From positions 1 through 5,255 of the forward strand of contig JAUVYZ010000166.1 of the NCBI GenBank assembly GCA_030602845.1: DNA of 5,255 bases, given 5' to 3'. Below the pieces are notes generated by a model. That model was not told where the DNA came from. It saw nothing but the letters and a program-made list of their open reading frames with translations, and ran no database searches. Origin of the DNA: Phycisphaerae bacterium (GTDB taxonomy: Bacteria; Planctomycetota; Phycisphaerae; Sedimentisphaerales; Anaerobacaceae). Of this stretch, positions 4,440-5,255 are shown piece by piece; the first letter of the stretch is position 1, and every line of letters starts with the position of its first letter. The position numbers and the translations under genes were made by a program.

Positions 4440-5255
4440 ATGAGAGACGAAGTTAACATTACTTTAGGTGTAATAGTAGATACAACAAATCACAAAATTA
4501 CTATTCTAAACGATTCAATATCCGATGGAGCAGATTGGGAAATTACTGCCTTTTTTCCTAATATTGATATTGTTTTAAACGTTCAAAGAACAGAATATAT
4601 ATTAGGCCAAGAGTTACAATTCCAGCTTAGTGGAAACATCTCATCTGGAACGTATACTTTTATTTTACTTGATTCTGCGGGTTTTTCTAAACAGAACCAA
4701 ACAATAATATACCCTTCAGAAACAATCTTTTCGTACGATCTTAGCTTAGATGATCTTGATGGCACTTATACTGCCTACGTGTTCTGGTTTAGTGATAGTG
4801 GAACAAATGCTGGTGTTCAATCGCAAATATTTGAGATTTCTCTTAACCAACCAATTATAACGCCTGAATTTCCATTACCTTTAATCATCTTTATAGTAAT
4901 ACTTGGAGTGGTTGTAATAGGATTGACCTCTTACATAATATACAAGAGGATAAACTCCCATCAAAGAACTAAGCTAGAAAAATTCTTGAGTCGATGTACA
5001 GATATCTCGAACATTAACGATATCATCGTCATTGATACGAAATCTGGAATCGATGTTTTCTCCCAATCGTTTGGTGGAAGAAAACTAGATACTAGCCTAA
5101 TTTCTGGATTCTTGCAAGCCATCAGTAACTTTGGAACGCAGATTTCAGCAGCTGCAAAGGAATCTCGTACGTTGAATATAGAATACAAGGATTCAATAGT
5201 AATGCAAACTGAATTTGTTAATCTAAAATTAATTGTAACATTAAAAGAAAATCCC
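4440..5255 (+). CDS. Asgard-archaea-like single-pass membrane protein with cytoplasmic longin/roadblock-like domain (partial at 3', probably also at 5')
   Basis: The frame is open without a stop to the last base, 272 codons from ATG 4440; the same frame is open back to 4353 and holds another ATG at 4362, which lies inside the VOC gene. GGGAG at 4423-4427 is 12 bases before ATG 4440, a loose fit. There is no signal peptide after either start, so the true N-terminus is probably missing. Residues 1-135 are beta-rich with many Asn/Ser/Thr and Asn-X-Ser/Thr sites, like an extracellular Ig-like region (ITILNDSISDGADWEITAFF). TPEFPLPLIIFIVILGVVVI (141-160) starts a single membrane helix ending at about 167, followed by YKRINSHQRTK, so the C-terminal part is cytoplasmic. 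That part reads NINDIIVIDTKSGIDVFSQS, then LISGFLQAISNFG (220-232), then strands TLNIEYKDSIVMQTEFVNLKL: order beta-beta-alpha-beta-beta-beta, as in longin/roadblock folds. I recall this SGxxxxxxxF...LISGFLQAI...FG pattern from Lokiarchaeia-type proteins. Abundant ATA codons and AT-rich wobble positions differ from all genes to the left. Ligand and partners unknown. Confidence 0.65.
   Translation, partial: MRDEVNITLGVIVDTTNHKITILNDSISDGADWEITAFFPNIDIVLNVQRTEYILGQELQFQLSGNISSGTYTFILLDSAGFSKQNQTIIYPSETIFSYDLSLDDLDGTYTAYVFWFSDSGTNAGVQSQIFEISLNQPIITPEFPLPLIIFIVILGVVVIGLTSYIIYKRINSHQRTKLEKFLSRCTDISNINDIIVIDTKSGIDVFSQSFGGRKLDTSLISGFLQAISNFGTQISAAAKESRTLNIEYKDSIVMQTEFVNLKLIVTLKENP

Noticed and set aside
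4583..5188. Minus-strand frames of 60 and 75 codons
   Set aside because: They are antisense to the 272-codon open frame, which has coherent domain structure and no stops.

Overview
The window is a patch of bacterial genome joined to a short stretch that looks archaeal. Positions 1 to about 4380 read as one bacterial chromosome segment of moderate GC (positions 601-660 hold 38 G/C of 60 by hand count). The gene content suggests Planctomycetota, perhaps a Phycisphaerae-like lineage: a PEGA-domain lipoprotein, a Ycf46-type AAA+ ATPase, a tyrosine-autokinase tail beside a nucleotide-sugar epimerase, and intergenic spacers full of REP-like hairpins. This placement rests on remembered family resemblance, not on a search. 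From about 4383 the DNA becomes strongly AT-rich (positions 4441-4500 hold 17 G/C of 60). It carries one open reading frame that runs off the right edge and most resembles membrane proteins of Asgard archaea.

Layout. 1-168 (+) is the C-terminal tail of a bacterial tyrosine kinase of exopolysaccharide synthesis. 249-1187 (+) is a complete extended SDR epimerase, probably UDP-GlcNAc 4-epimerase-like. 1188-1427 has no intact gene: it holds a REP-like palindrome, a second strong hairpin and a decayed C-terminal remnant of a lipoprotein paralogue. 1428-1595 (-) is a small, previously easy-to-miss HicB-type antitoxin gene with its own well-formed promoter and an operator-like inverted repeat at 1642-1670. 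1671-1830 is a mosaic of degenerate repeats with a hairpin inserted in it. 1831-2241 (-) is a PEGA lipoprotein. 2242-2398 is a spacer with only weak promoter signals. 2399-3886 (-) is a complete Ycf46-like AAA+ ATPase. 3887-4056 holds no gene or convincing signal that I can see. 4057-4080 is a heptamer tandem repeat that enters the end of the next gene. 4062-4382 (-) is a VOC/glyoxalase-fold gene lacking its N-terminal part. 4440-5255 (+) is the AT-rich open frame: extracellular beta-rich region, one membrane helix, and a cytoplasmic alpha/beta domain.

How it fits together. The kinase tail and epimerase are co-oriented and belong to surface polysaccharide synthesis. The other bacterial genes look like independent single-gene units on the minus strand separated by repeats. 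The most important structural observation is near 4383: two divergent genes, one bacterial and one archaeal-looking, both appear to lack their 5' ends at the same point, and base composition switches there. This is either a chimeric metagenome contig or a real foreign insertion; the chimera is the simpler reading.
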